A program made the translations under genes and the position numbers. Positions 1 through 9,250 of a stretch of 64,000 nt of DNA are shown here, one piece after another (the first letter of the stretch is position 1; every line of letters starts with the position of its first letter). This DNA is from Spirochaetaceae bacterium (GTDB lineage: Bacteria > Spirochaetota > Leptospiria > Leptospirales > Leptonemataceae). The notes beneath the pieces are model-generated. The model saw nothing but the letters and a program-made list of their open reading frames with translations. It searched no databases and was not told where the DNA came from. The DNA lies in assembly GCA_002729885.1 (NCBI GenBank), contig PBUB01000021.1:410451-474450 (forward strand), written 5' to 3'.

Positions 1-17
1 TCTATGTCTGACGGCTC

Positions 18-461
18 TCAGTCCAGGGCCCGGCGAGCCACCCCGATCTGCTCTGTGAGATTCTGTTCCAGTTCTTTGCCCAGGCTACGGGCATATCTTT
101 GATAGAGTGCCTTCCATGCCCCCCGAATGGATTCTTCCATTTTTTTGGCTCGGGAAGTGGGAAAAATCTGCGCTGTTCGGCCCTGCAGCTTGCGTTCGAC
201 AAGGCCCAGATGTTCCAGACGATCCAGAAACCGAGTGATGGTGGAGGGCTTGAAGCTCAACTGCCGCGCAATTTCCGAAGGCTGGATGCCGGGATTTTTT
301 AAAGCAACCAGAAGGACAAAGCCATGAGAAGGAGCCATGCCGATTCGGCCAAACTCCTCCTCGGCAATTTCTGTCAATTTACGCGAAAGCGCGCTCGTGC
401 TGAAGAACAGGCAATGACTGAAGTCCTCCTGCTTTTCTGGCTTTGCGCCCGGGCCGCTCAT
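18..461 (-). CDS. MarR-family transcriptional regulator
   Basis: Predicted DNA-binding regulator of 147 aa, the usual MarR length. A winged-helix region is visible in the middle (PSEIARQLSFKPSTITRFLD, followed by the wing VERKLQGRTAQIFPTSRA), flanked by helices that would form the dimer interface. Its ATG overlaps the stop of the upstream peptidase gene in an ATGA arrangement, so the two are probably translationally coupled. The ligand and target genes cannot be read from the sequence. Confidence 0.85.
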   Translation of the reverse strand: MSGPGAKPEKQEDFSHCLFFSTSALSRKLTEIAEEEFGRIGMAPSHGFVLLVALKNPGIQPSEIARQLSFKPSTITRFLDRLEHLGLVERKLQGRTAQIFPTSRAKKMEESIRGAWKALYQRYARSLGKELEQNLTEQIGVARRALD

Positions 462-1489
462 GGATTCCAGAGAAAGTAGAATTTAGCGCTGGAGCCCGGG
501 AATACCAGTTGTCTCAGTATTCGGTTCAGGTCCGAGGTTTCTGCTCCAGGGGTCTGATAGATATTGTCCATCTTTCTATCTGACTTTGTATAGAGAACGA
601 GCCTGGGATCGCTGCCGGAACCGCGATAGTTGGGCAGATCCATCGTTTTTCGCACAAATTCATCAAAGTAACCGATATCGTCCACAAGGCCATTTTCTTT
701 GGCCTGATTCGCTGTGTAGATTCTGCCATCTGCCAGCTTGAGAATTCGATCTCGATTCAAGTTTGGCCGTCCCTGGTCCACCACAGTGACAAAGCGACCG
801 TACATATCGTTGATGATCGATTGTAGAATCTGACGCTGCTCCTCGGTCATTTCTCTTGTAGGACTTCCAATGGCTTTGTTTTCGCCTGATGTAATTGAGT
901 AATCCTTGATTCCGATTTTCTCAAGCCCTTCCTTTACGTTCAACAATCCAAAGATAACTCCGATGGAACCTGTAATGGTGGTAGGGTGAGCGTAAACTCG
1001 GTCGGCGGCCATGGCGACGTAGTAACCACCGCTGGCAGCAATATCCATAAAGACCGCTACAACAGGAATGTTGCGTTCCTTTTTGAATTCCTGGATTTCT
1101 CGATAGATAATATCGCTGGCCGTAACTCCTCCGCCAGGAGAGTTGATTTTCAATATGACAGCCTTTACACTCTCGTCTTCCCTGGCGCGGTTCAGATGAC
1201 TCACTACCTGGGCCACCATGCTTTCTTCAGAAGGACCAAAGAAGCCGGCGGTTTCTTCATCGGTAATCACTCCTTCAATGGGTACTACAAGGATTTTGTC
1301 TTTTCCCTCTCCCGACAGAACCTTCTCTTCGTAATCTTCCGAAAGCGATGGAAAGGAGCCCCCGCCGAGAGGCACCACGCAGCAACCGGTTGCCACCACA
1401 GAAAGTAGGGCGACAACAAAGAGTCGGGAAATGACTTGCCTGAAAAAATGAAAAGCTTGAGTGTACATCAGATACAGGGAGCCATTCAA
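458..1489 (-). CDS. sppA: SppA/S49-family signal peptide peptidase-like lipoprotein
   Basis: Membrane-associated serine protease of the ClpP/crotonase fold that degrades cleaved signal peptides. The short SppA form has a Ser-Lys dyad: Ser153 in AASGGYY and Lys205 in SGENKAIGSP. The 52-residue spacing equals that known for the Bacillus SppA dyad. The N-terminus is a hydrophobic stretch ending in SVVATGC, a relaxed lipobox, so the protein is probably a lipoprotein. A second start (MYTQAF, at 1468) would give a tidier signal peptide; neither start has a good ribosome binding site. It diverges from the SH3 lipoprotein gene and is followed by the MarR gene with a 4-bp overlap. Confidence 0.85.
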   Translation of the reverse strand: MNGSLYLMYTQAFHFFRQVISRLFVVALLSVVATGCCVVPLGGGSFPSLSEDYEEKVLSGEGKDKILVVPIEGVITDEETAGFFGPSEESMVAQVVSHLNRAREDESVKAVILKINSPGGGVTASDIIYREIQEFKKERNIPVVAVFMDIAASGGYYVAMAADRVYAHPTTITGSIGVIFGLLNVKEGLEKIGIKDYSITSGENKAIGSPTREMTEEQRQILQSIINDMYGRFVTVVDQGRPNLNRDRILKLADGRIYTANQAKENGLVDDIGYFDEFVRKTMDLPNYRGSGSDPRLVLYTKSDRKMDNIYQTPGAETSDLNRILRQLVFPGSSAKFYFLWNP

Positions 1490-1495
1490 TCAATT

Positions 1496-2422
1496 ATGGG
1501 TAAAGTGAAAAACCGCGAAACCAGCTATGAATACAATGACTTTAGCAGCAGGTCCCGGCGCCAGTCAGGGGAACGTCATTCCAGGAAAACGGCCCCAGAT
1601 CGAAAGGTGTTCGCATTTATCTCGATCCTTTTGATGGCCTTTCTCGTCCACTGCGGAGCCTGTTCCGACCAGGATTTGAAACTGGTACGGATGGTAAGCG
1701 ATACGTCTCTCTATTCCAAACCGGACCGATCCTCGGATCGTCTGGGCACCGTGCCGGCCGGACAGCTTGTGGAGATCCTGAGTAAAGGAAGCCAGGACGA
1801 AGGTTCGGATAAATACTGGTACGAGATTACCTGGAAGAAAAAGCAGGGCTTTATGCTTCTTGATCCATCCAGACTGGAAATGCATTCGGCGGCCACTGAC
1901 GAGGGCGATGCGGATGCTGAGGAAGAGATGGATGGAATCGATGAAGGAAGCGAAGAGCTGGAGTTACAGCCAAAAAGATTGAAGCCAGTTTCCTTTGATC
2001 CGGAAGGACTGGAATTCTCTCTGGGCCTGGGATGTACGGGAAGCACTCATTCAGAATACTCGGTTTCCATTTCATTTGATGGCGATGAAGTGCAGATGGT
2101 AGATTCAGGACTTCTGGAATATGGCATGCCAGGTGAAGCCTGCGGCAGTACCTACGAGCAGATATTAAAAGGTAGTTACACATTGAAAGACGGAAAGGTG
2201 CTGGTTAACTTCAAACGCGCCATCAATCGAGTATCCACTGCAAAGTTTCCCAATTGCGAAGCTACCCAGATTAAAGAAGAGAAATACCAGCTGACCAGAA
2301 AGGATACCTTCTTCATGCTGGAATGCGATGGAAAAAAAGCCCTGCAGATGGAGCCTTCCAGCGATGCATCCGAAGAAGCAGATACACATGATTACTCGGA
2401 TCAGTACTTTGTGATTCAATAG
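1496..2422 (+). CDS. SH3-domain lipoprotein, hypothetical
   Basis: Predicted envelope lipoprotein of about 308 aa. The hydrophobic stretch VFAFISILLMAFLVHC ends in a spirochaete-like lipobox. Next comes a bacterial SH3-like segment (VSDTSLYSKPDRSSDRLGTV), then an acidic Asp/Glu-rich linker, then a C-terminal domain with several cysteines that I do not recognise. The ORF track begins at 1436, but that overlaps the divergent peptidase start, so ATG 1496 is preferred. A GTG at 1607 directly before the hydrophobic segment is also possible. The SH3-like part suggests binding to peptidoglycan or peptide, but the function is unknown. Confidence 0.7.
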   Translation: MGKVKNRETSYEYNDFSSRSRRQSGERHSRKTAPDRKVFAFISILLMAFLVHCGACSDQDLKLVRMVSDTSLYSKPDRSSDRLGTVPAGQLVEILSKGSQDEGSDKYWYEITWKKKQGFMLLDPSRLEMHSAATDEGDADAEEEMDGIDEGSEELELQPKRLKPVSFDPEGLEFSLGLGCTGSTHSEYSVSISFDGDEVQMVDSGLLEYGMPGEACGSTYEQILKGSYTLKDGKVLVNFKRAINRVSTAKFPNCEATQIKEEKYQLTRKDTFFMLECDGKKALQMEPSSDASEEADTHDYSDQYFVIQ

Positions 2423-2656
2423 TTGTCCCTACTCCGAAGGTACCGCAGAGGTTCAGCGGATGCGGAGGCGATGGACTCTGGAAAGGGCCATCGCCGAGGA
2501 ATGTCCTGCTAATGGATCTGAAAGCTGGCTCAGATGATAGATCTGACCGGAGCGGGTGAATCTTATTGGTAGAAGGCTGAGGGATACGCCGAGGTCTGCC
2601 TGGCTCACTGAGCTACAGATGAGCGATTAGTAGTTGCGATTCCGCTTCTCAGTATG
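2423..2656. other. Convergent intergenic region with one hairpin
   Basis: A 234-bp gap between the ends of two convergent genes. It has no ORF with family features. A perfect 8-bp stem (ggcgatgg at 2467-2474 with ccatcgcc at 2488-2495) could form a hairpin but has no T-tract, so it is not a classical intrinsic terminator. I compared it by eye with the 4.5S RNA and RNase P signature motifs and found neither. Confidence 0.4.
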
Positions 2657-4111
2657 TTATCGGCTTTCTTCCAGCATGTACTCGGTGAATAGATCCTTCT
2701 GGTTTCCCTTCACTTCGCTGTCTTGCAGTGCCAGAGGATAGTTTCCGGAAAAGCATGCATCGCACCAGTTCTGATCCGGTCGGGCAATCTTCATGGCTTT
2801 GTGAGCCCCTTCCAGAGTCAGATAACCCAGCGAATCCACTCCCAGGTACCTGGTAATCTCTTCCACTGAATGGGAGGAAGCGATGAGTTCTGTGCGAGTG
2901 GGAATATCAATTCCGTAGAAGCATGGAAACTGTGTCGGAGGTGCCGAGATGCGAAGATGGATTTCTTTTGCCTGAGCTCGACGGAGCATCTTGATAAGCT
3001 TACGGGCGGTGGTGCCTCTCATAATTGAATCATCGATGAGTACAACCCGCTTTCCTCGAATGGCGGATTCCACTACGTTGTATTTGATTCTGGCTCCAAA
3101 GTCCCGAATCTTCTGCTCCGGCTCAATGAAGGTTCTACCGATGTAATGCGAGCGAATCAGACCAATGGTAAAGGGAAGTCCGCTTTCTTCAGCGTATCCC
3201 AGGGCCGCCACCGTAGAGGAATCCGGAACACTAACCACGCAGTCTGCCTCTGCTGGATATTCTCGAGCAAGAATGGCGCCCAGGTTTTTGCGCACTTCAT
3301 ATACGCTTTGATTGAAGATTGTGGAATCCGGTCGAGCGAAATAGATATTTTCGAAAATACAGAGGGATTCCTGCTTCTGTTCGAAAGGAAAGAAGGATGT
3401 TACTCCCGTATGATCCACACGAATTACTTCGCCGGGCTCTACGTCCCGGTCGTATTTCGCATCGGTGATATCGAATGCACAGGTCTCGGATGCGAATACA
3501 ATGGAGCCATCCGGACGATGTCCCATAACCAGAGGTCTGAAACCGTTGGGATCACGAATGGCATACAGTGCATCTCTGGTAAGAATCAATAAGCTGTAGG
3601 CTCCGGATATGGTCCGCAATGCATCGCAGAGAGCATCCAGAAAGTCTGTGTGGCCGCTACGAGCCATCAAATGAACAATTACTTCAGAATCGATGGTGGT
3701 TTGAAAGATGGAACCTTTCTTTTCCAGATCTGCTCGCAGAGACCAGGAGTTTACCAGGTTTCCATTGTGAGCAAGAGAGAATGCACCCAGGTTGGATTCG
3801 ACTCGGATGGGCTGTGCATTTCTTAGAAAGGAAGCACCGGTGGTGGAGTAACGGTTATGCCCGATGGCCGCGCTACCTGTAAGCTGAGAAAGTTTGTCTT
3901 TTTCGAAGACCTGGGCTACCTGTCCCATACCGGCATAGCGGTAAAGTCTTTCGCCGTCCGTAGTTACAATGCCTGCGCTTTCCTGGCCGCGGTGCTGAAG
4001 TGAGTAGAGGCCGAGGTACGTGAAATTCGAGGCCTCCGGACAGCCATAGATTCCGTATATGCCGCATTCCTCCTTCGGCCGATGCTCGGAGGAGGACGTC
4101 TCAAATTTCAT
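2657..4111 (-). CDS. purF: Amidophosphoribosyltransferase
   Basis: First committed enzyme of de novo purine synthesis; converts PRPP and glutamine to 5-phosphoribosylamine. The 484-aa length is normal. Cys16 (ECGIYGIYG) would be exposed by removal of a short propeptide and act as the N-terminal glutaminase nucleophile. The PRPP-binding loop VVLIDDSIMRGTTARK lies in the C-terminal half. No Fe-S cysteine set of the Bacillus type is obvious. It stands alone here, divergent from the patatin gene with only about 40 bp between the two starts. Confidence 0.97.
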   Translation of the reverse strand: MKFETSSSEHRPKEECGIYGIYGCPEASNFTYLGLYSLQHRGQESAGIVTTDGERLYRYAGMGQVAQVFEKDKLSQLTGSAAIGHNRYSTTGASFLRNAQPIRVESNLGAFSLAHNGNLVNSWSLRADLEKKGSIFQTTIDSEVIVHLMARSGHTDFLDALCDALRTISGAYSLLILTRDALYAIRDPNGFRPLVMGHRPDGSIVFASETCAFDITDAKYDRDVEPGEVIRVDHTGVTSFFPFEQKQESLCIFENIYFARPDSTIFNQSVYEVRKNLGAILAREYPAEADCVVSVPDSSTVAALGYAEESGLPFTIGLIRSHYIGRTFIEPEQKIRDFGARIKYNVVESAIRGKRVVLIDDSIMRGTTARKLIKMLRRAQAKEIHLRISAPPTQFPCFYGIDIPTRTELIASSHSVEEITRYLGVDSLGYLTLEGAHKAMKIARPDQNWCDACFSGNYPLALQDSEVKGNQKDLFTEYMLEESR

Positions 4112-4152
4112 GTTTCCAGAAAGGGAAATGCAGATAGAATTGGAACTAAAAA

Positions 4153-6195
4153 ATGCGGCCAGATCAGGAAAAACAGCAAAGACTAAACATGCAGCGATTT
4201 ATGCTGCAGAATCCGCTCCTTAGATCTCTGGTTCCGGATCGGCCAGCGGTGCGGCGCTTTCTTAAGTCCATCAAGATGGTAGAGTTTAAAAGAGGCCGAA
4301 TGGTGTACGAAGAGGGGGAAATTGCTGATTGTTTCTACATAGTGCGGCATGGAGAGGTACACCGGTACCATCGAGAAAGCGACGGAAGCGCGCGACTCAT
4401 CGGCATCCATGGAAGAGGTAGCGTTCTTGGTGAAGTCAGCTTCCTGGCAGGGGAACGCCATGGTGCCAGGGCCCAGGCAGTGCTGGATTCGCAACTGGTC
4501 CGCATAGATCAGGAATCCTGGGCCAGCTTGATTGAAGAGGAGCCCGAGGCCCTGACCGGACTGGTCAGAATCCTTTCTCGAAGATTTCACCGAACCATGG
4601 ATCCGGCTGAACAGCTTGAGCCAGCCCGACTTCATATGCTGGCCTATCCTGACGATCCTGCCCGCGGACATTTGCTGGCTCATGTACTCTCGGAGGTGCT
4701 GGTCCAGGAGAACCATGGACCCGTACTTCTTCTGGAGCTCAGTTCTCCTCAGGAACTGAGCTCCGACAGATCCTTTCCTCCCGGACTGGAGGCCTATTTC
4801 GACCTGGATTCCATTTCAGAAGAATCAAGATCTCTTGCGGATCGCATGGATCTTCTGGACCGTCCAGTGGAGCTCTTTGAATGGCTTCGATCGCTTTCGC
4901 ATCCTCGGCCTGGCGGATATGATCATATAGATGCGCGACCCCTCATGAATCTGGAATCGCCTGCACGAAATAAGGCAGCGCATTCCATTGCAGCTCTGCT
5001 GGGCTTAATGCGAAAGTTCTACTCCCTGGTACTGGTGCATGTTGGCCGGCACACGGGCCGTCCGGATCGTATGCTGGCAGAACTCTATAGAAGCAGCGAT
5101 CTGATTGGCTGTGCCAGGGATGCGGGCATGGCAGCAGGGCCCAGATGGATGGATTACCGGAAATGGCATTCCAGTCTATTGCCTGACTTTTTCGAAAAAC
5201 TTGTCTCCATCACAGAAGAAAACCACACGGCCCTGCGAAAGCGAGAGCGAAACCCCGACCGTTCTGTGCCTTTAAAACAGAATCGAATTCGACTGTTTCT
5301 GCACGAGAACAGGGTGCTACAACCGAATGCACCGGGTATGCATCGACTGGCGCGAAAGCTTAGCGGCACTTTGAGGGGACTGTGCTTTGGTGGCGGCGGT
5401 GCCCGCGCCTATGCCCATGCAGGTATTCTGGAAGTGCTGGAGCAGGAAGGTCTGGAATTCGATGGAATTTCCGGTACTTCCATGGGTGCCGTTATCGGAG
5501 CAGCGCACGCGGCCGGTATTTCGGCACGGGAGGTTCAGCATCTTCTTCGAAAGAGTGTGCCCGATTCCGATGCAATCCTGGACAAGGGTATTCCTGTGGT
5601 TAGTTTCTTTAAGGGGGACCGGCTGAACGATGTTTTGATGGATGTATTTGGAGACCTGCAGTTCGAAGATCTACAGATTCCATTTTATTGCAATAGCACA
5701 GATTTGAACTCAGGCGAAAGTCTGATTTTTGAAAGCGGATACATTTCCATGGCTCTTCGAGCCAGTGTCAGCATTCCCGGTGTCTTTCCTCCGGTGCAGA
5801 TGCCGCCCTATACACTGGTGGACGGAGGAATTCTGAACAACCTTCCCGGGGATGTGCTCAGACGTCGCGGTTTCAGTCGGGTGGTGGGTGTAAATGTAAC
5901 GCCCATGGAAGATGATCGCTCCAGTCAGACCAGGGTAGACTTTTCCGAAGGTGTCCAGGGCGTGATGGACTATTTCAGTCGGCCTCCGGTGCTTTCCATA
6001 ATTACGCGCTCCATCGCCGTGGAAGGTCGTGAGCTACTACGATTCAGACTGGAAGACTTTGACTTTATATTGAATCCGGACATCGGCCCTTTTGATCTCT
6101 TTGACTTCGGTCGGCATGATGAGATCTTTGAAGCCGGCCGGAAGGAAGCCAGGGACAGAATTCCGGATCTCTGGCAGGCAATGCTACGGCATTAA
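4153..6195 (+). CDS. Cyclic nucleotide-binding patatin-like phospholipase (NTE type)
   Basis: Predicted lipid esterase with an N-terminal regulatory cyclic-nucleotide-binding domain (about residues 20-145, GRMVYEEGEIADCFYIVRHG) and a C-terminal patatin domain (about 400-600). The patatin oxyanion motif GGGGARAYAH, nucleophile Ser443 in GTSMG and Asp557 in VDGGILNN are all present. The middle 200 residues are divergent. This is the neuropathy target esterase architecture, in which ligand binding may control lipase activity. The window encodes two class III cyclases that could supply a nucleotide, though a link is inference. The start could also be Met13 (4189); neither has a clear ribosome binding site. 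Confidence 0.88.
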   Translation: MRPDQEKQQRLNMQRFMLQNPLLRSLVPDRPAVRRFLKSIKMVEFKRGRMVYEEGEIADCFYIVRHGEVHRYHRESDGSARLIGIHGRGSVLGEVSFLAGERHGARAQAVLDSQLVRIDQESWASLIEEEPEALTGLVRILSRRFHRTMDPAEQLEPARLHMLAYPDDPARGHLLAHVLSEVLVQENHGPVLLLELSSPQELSSDRSFPPGLEAYFDLDSISEESRSLADRMDLLDRPVELFEWLRSLSHPRPGGYDHIDARPLMNLESPARNKAAHSIAALLGLMRKFYSLVLVHVGRHTGRPDRMLAELYRSSDLIGCARDAGMAAGPRWMDYRKWHSSLLPDFFEKLVSITEENHTALRKRERNPDRSVPLKQNRIRLFLHENRVLQPNAPGMHRLARKLSGTLRGLCFGGGGARAYAHAGILEVLEQEGLEFDGISGTSMGAVIGAAHAAGISAREVQHLLRKSVPDSDAILDKGIPVVSFFKGDRLNDVLMDVFGDLQFEDLQIPFYCNSTDLNSGESLIFESGYISMALRASVSIPGVFPPVQMPPYTLVDGGILNNLPGDVLRRRGFSRVVGVNVTPMEDDRSSQTRVDFSEGVQGVMDYFSRPPVLSIITRSIAVEGRELLRFRLEDFDFILNPDIGPFDLFDFGRHDEIFEAGRKEARDRIPDLWQAMLRH

Positions 6196-6259
6196 AAGGA
6201 AATAGTTGCCTTTTGATATCCACAGGCCAAGTTTTGCCCGGGCCCAGTACAAATTTGAT

Positions 6260-6883
6260 ATGAAAGATCTTAGAAGAGAATACGAAAAAAGAGTTCTGGA
6301 AGAATCCACTACAGGAATGGATCCTTTTGCTCTCTTCCGTTCCTGGTTTGAGGAGGCCAGGGAGCAGGAGGATGATGCAAACGCAATGAGTCTGGCCACC
6401 GTGGACGGACGAGGGCAACCCGATGTCCGAATCGTTCTTCTTAAGGATTTGAGAGCAGATGGTTTTGTTTTTTTTACGAACTACGACTCCAAGAAAGGCC
6501 TGGATCTGGAAGCCAACAATCGTGCCGGACTGTGTTTCTTCTGGAGAGGCCAGGAAAGACAGGTTAGAATCCAGGGACAGACCAAACGGGTGAGTACATC
6601 TGAATCCGAGGAGTACTTTCACAGTCGCCCGCTGGAAAGTCGATACGGTGCTCTGGCCTCGCATCAGAGTGAACCGGTGCCTTCCAGGGAAATTCTGGAA
6701 GAGCGGATGGCAGAGCTAAAGGACAAATATGGCGATCATCCTCCGAGACCGGAAACCTGGGGCGGTTATGTATTGGAGCCGGAACGAATTGAATTCTGGC
6801 AGGGTCGCCCAGGTAGGCTTCATGACAGGCTGCTGTATGAAAAGGATGGAGAGGGTTGGCGCCGCATGCGTCTGAGTCCGTAA
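6260..6883 (+). CDS. pdxH: Pyridoxamine 5'-phosphate oxidase
   Basis: FMN-dependent oxidase making pyridoxal phosphate from PNP or PMP. The 207-aa product starting MKDLRREYEK matches the normal family length and start region; the ORF track start at 6206 adds 18 unlikely residues. Family motifs include MSLATVDGRGQPDVRIVLLK near the N-terminus, FFTNYDSKKG, and the C-terminal IEFWQGRPGRLHDR. The stop codon abuts the ATG of the downstream cyclase gene (taaatg), suggesting co-transcription. Confidence 0.95.
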   Translation: MKDLRREYEKRVLEESTTGMDPFALFRSWFEEAREQEDDANAMSLATVDGRGQPDVRIVLLKDLRADGFVFFTNYDSKKGLDLEANNRAGLCFFWRGQERQVRIQGQTKRVSTSESEEYFHSRPLESRYGALASHQSEPVPSREILEERMAELKDKYGDHPPRPETWGGYVLEPERIEFWQGRPGRLHDRLLYEKDGEGWRRMRLSP

Positions 6884-9115
6884 ATGAATCCTATTCGATC
6901 CAATTCCTCAGCCAGACCTTTGCAGCTATGCTCCCATCCACCGTCCCGGTCACAGGGACTTTCGGGCTCGCTACGAACCCTGGTTTTCTTAGTTCTAACT
7001 TCGCTTCTAGCATCGGCTCTGCTTTCCAGCTCCGGGCTTGCTGCCGAGCCCATTACGGCCCAACAGGGCATCCTGGATTTGCGATCTTCCAATCTGGAAG
7101 AGATTCACTTTTTGGACGGCCACTGGGCCTTTTACTGGAACCGACTGGTGAATCCACTATCGCTTCGCAGTCCGGAAGATCTGGATGAGGCCTCCAGGGC
7201 CGCTTTACCGGAAACACCGGACTTGTTCGCTGAAGTTCCGGATGACTGGAACAGCCTGGATCGCAGCGGCTCAGATTCGACGGCTGCCGAGAAAGGTGGC
7301 ACAGGTATAGCTACCTACTATTTGAGAGTGCTTCTTCCAGAAGAGCATCCGCCGCTTTCGTTGAAGTTTCTGGATGAATCCAGCGCCTATGCTCTTTATG
7401 TGAACGGAAAACTGTACGGCGAAAACGGTCGTGTGGCCGAGAAAGAGCAGAACTATGTGCCGAGCTATAAGACGAGGCTGTATGAACTTCAGGAAAAAGG
7501 GCCTGTTCTGGATATCGTAATTCATGTGGCCAACTTTGGACACAGAAAAGGAGGTTTGTGGGAGCGAATTCGCATCGGCCCACAGAGCGCGATTCGCCAG
7601 TATCGGGAAGGGCGCATTGTTTTTGAGAGTTTTATAGCCGGCACTCTTGTAATCATGGGCTTCTATCATCTGGGGCTTTTCTATCTTCGTCGAAAGGACC
7701 TATCCACTCTGTGGTTTGGTTTGTTCTGTTTGATTATCGTTCTTCGACTGGTTCTCATCGGAGAACGGCTTTTGCATGATATTATGCCCGGAGGCTGGTG
7801 GGAGACTCTTCTGCGGCTGGAATATCTCAGTGTGTATGGTGGGCTGACTACTTTTATAGCCTTTGTGCACAGTCTGTATCCTGGAGAAACCCATAAAAGA
7901 TTTCTTCAATTGCTTCTGATTATAAGCGGAGCTTTCGCATTGTTTGCTCTGTTCAGTCCTACACTCTGGTTCACCCACAGCATTGACTACTTTCAGTTTG
8001 TGCTACTTACGGCAATAGCCTATGTCGTGGGAGTATTCGCTCTGGCCATCTATAGAAAACGGGAAGGTGCCATTTTCGTCAGTGTAGCTTCTCTGGTGCT
8101 TTGTGCCACCGTGGTCAATGACCTGGCCTACAATCAACAGGTGATTCGAACGGCCCAGCTTGTGGCGGTGGGGCTATTCGTTTTTATATTTATCCAGGCA
8201 TTCATTCTATCCATTCGATTTTCCCGGGCATTCTCCACCATCGAAAGCATGAAAGACAGTCTGCAGCAGTACAACCAGGCTTACAGCCGATTTGTGCCGG
8301 AGGAGTTCCTGAAATACTTACATAAAGAGAGTATCCTGGACATTCGTCTGGGGGATCAGGTTCAGGAATCCATGAGCGTACTGTTTCTGGATATCCGGGA
8401 TTTTACTCAGCGATCCGAAAGAATGAGTCCAGCGGAGACCTTTGGATTTATCAACGAGTATCTTGGTCGCGTCGGCCCTCTCATTCGAGATCATAATGGA
8501 TTCATCGATAAATACCTGGGCGATGGATTGATGGCATTATTTCCGGGAAAACCCCAGGATGCCGTGGAGGCGGGCCTGGCCATTCAGACGGCCGTTCAAG
8601 TTTTCAATCAGGAATTGTCCGCCCAGGGCCTGGCCACAATTCGCATCGGAATCGGAATTCATACAGGACTTCTGATGCTGGGAACCGTTGGCGAGGCGGA
8701 GCGAATGGACGGCACTGTAATTTCCGATGCCGTGAATCTGGCGGCTCGAACAGAGGGACTCACTCGCATTTATGGAGTGAGCATGATAGTCAGTCAGGAT
8801 ACTCTTTTCCAGTTAGAGGATCCTACGCGATATAACTATCGATTCCTGGGAAAAGTGCGAGTTAAGGGCAAGGATCAGCCAGTTAGTATATTTGAGTTCT
8901 TCGATCTTGATGAAAAGGAAGTGCGAACCATCAAGGTGGTAACCCGTGAAGATTTCGAACGCGGTGTTATGCAATTGCATGAACGACAATTTGCAGATGC
9001 TCGAAGTTCATTCGAAGCGGTGAAACGTGCAGCCCCGGATGATAGGGCGGCAGATTATTATCTATCTCGGCTGGAAAAGATTCTGGTCCGTAAATCAGCT
9101 AAAATCGCAGATTGA
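6884..9115 (+). CDS. 7TMR-DISM receptor adenylate/guanylate cyclase
   Basis: Membrane receptor with a class III nucleotide cyclase output, 743 aa. After a signal segment ending near GLAAEP comes a 7TMR-DISM extracellular domain (about 60-220, sugar- or ligand-binding fold), a seven-helix region (about 225-455), a short coiled linker and the cyclase domain (about 480-660) with MSVLFLDIRDFTQRSE, the substrate Lys in DKYLGDGLMALF and the Asn/Arg motif VNLAAR. The tail (about 670-735) looks like a single TPR-like helical unit. Catalytic residues appear intact. It probably forms cAMP or cGMP from ATP or GTP in response to a periplasmic ligand. The ATG follows the pdxH stop directly. Confidence 0.9.
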   Translation: MNPIRSNSSARPLQLCSHPPSRSQGLSGSLRTLVFLVLTSLLASALLSSSGLAAEPITAQQGILDLRSSNLEEIHFLDGHWAFYWNRLVNPLSLRSPEDLDEASRAALPETPDLFAEVPDDWNSLDRSGSDSTAAEKGGTGIATYYLRVLLPEEHPPLSLKFLDESSAYALYVNGKLYGENGRVAEKEQNYVPSYKTRLYELQEKGPVLDIVIHVANFGHRKGGLWERIRIGPQSAIRQYREGRIVFESFIAGTLVIMGFYHLGLFYLRRKDLSTLWFGLFCLIIVLRLVLIGERLLHDIMPGGWWETLLRLEYLSVYGGLTTFIAFVHSLYPGETHKRFLQLLLIISGAFALFALFSPTLWFTHSIDYFQFVLLTAIAYVVGVFALAIYRKREGAIFVSVASLVLCATVVNDLAYNQQVIRTAQLVAVGLFVFIFIQAFILSIRFSRAFSTIESMKDSLQQYNQAYSRFVPEEFLKYLHKESILDIRLGDQVQESMSVLFLDIRDFTQRSERMSPAETFGFINEYLGRVGPLIRDHNGFIDKYLGDGLMALFPGKPQDAVEAGLAIQTAVQVFNQELSAQGLATIRIGIGIHTGLLMLGTVGEAERMDGTVISDAVNLAARTEGLTRIYGVSMIVSQDTLFQLEDPTRYNYRFLGKVRVKGKDQPVSIFEFFDLDEKEVRTIKVVTREDFERGVMQLHERQFADARSSFEAVKRAAPDDRAADYYLSRLEKILVRKSAKIAD

Positions 9116-9250
9116 AAGAAATGCATTGGAAGATCCGGCCGGTGCACCCTGAGTCTATTCAGGGAAGGTCCTGGGCATTGTATGGCCTGTCGCAAATAAT
9201 GCCAGTGCCCCGGCCCGATGAGTTTAATTTCACGGTGCTTGACTTCCAGG

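Noticed and set aside
2423-2656. 4.5S RNA or RNase P RNA
   Set aside because: Neither the SRP tetraloop motif nor the conserved RNase P sequence is present; only one simple hairpin is seen.
6065-6664. 199-aa minus-strand ORF
   Set aside because: Antisense to pdxH and the end of the patatin gene; no ribosome binding site or domain.
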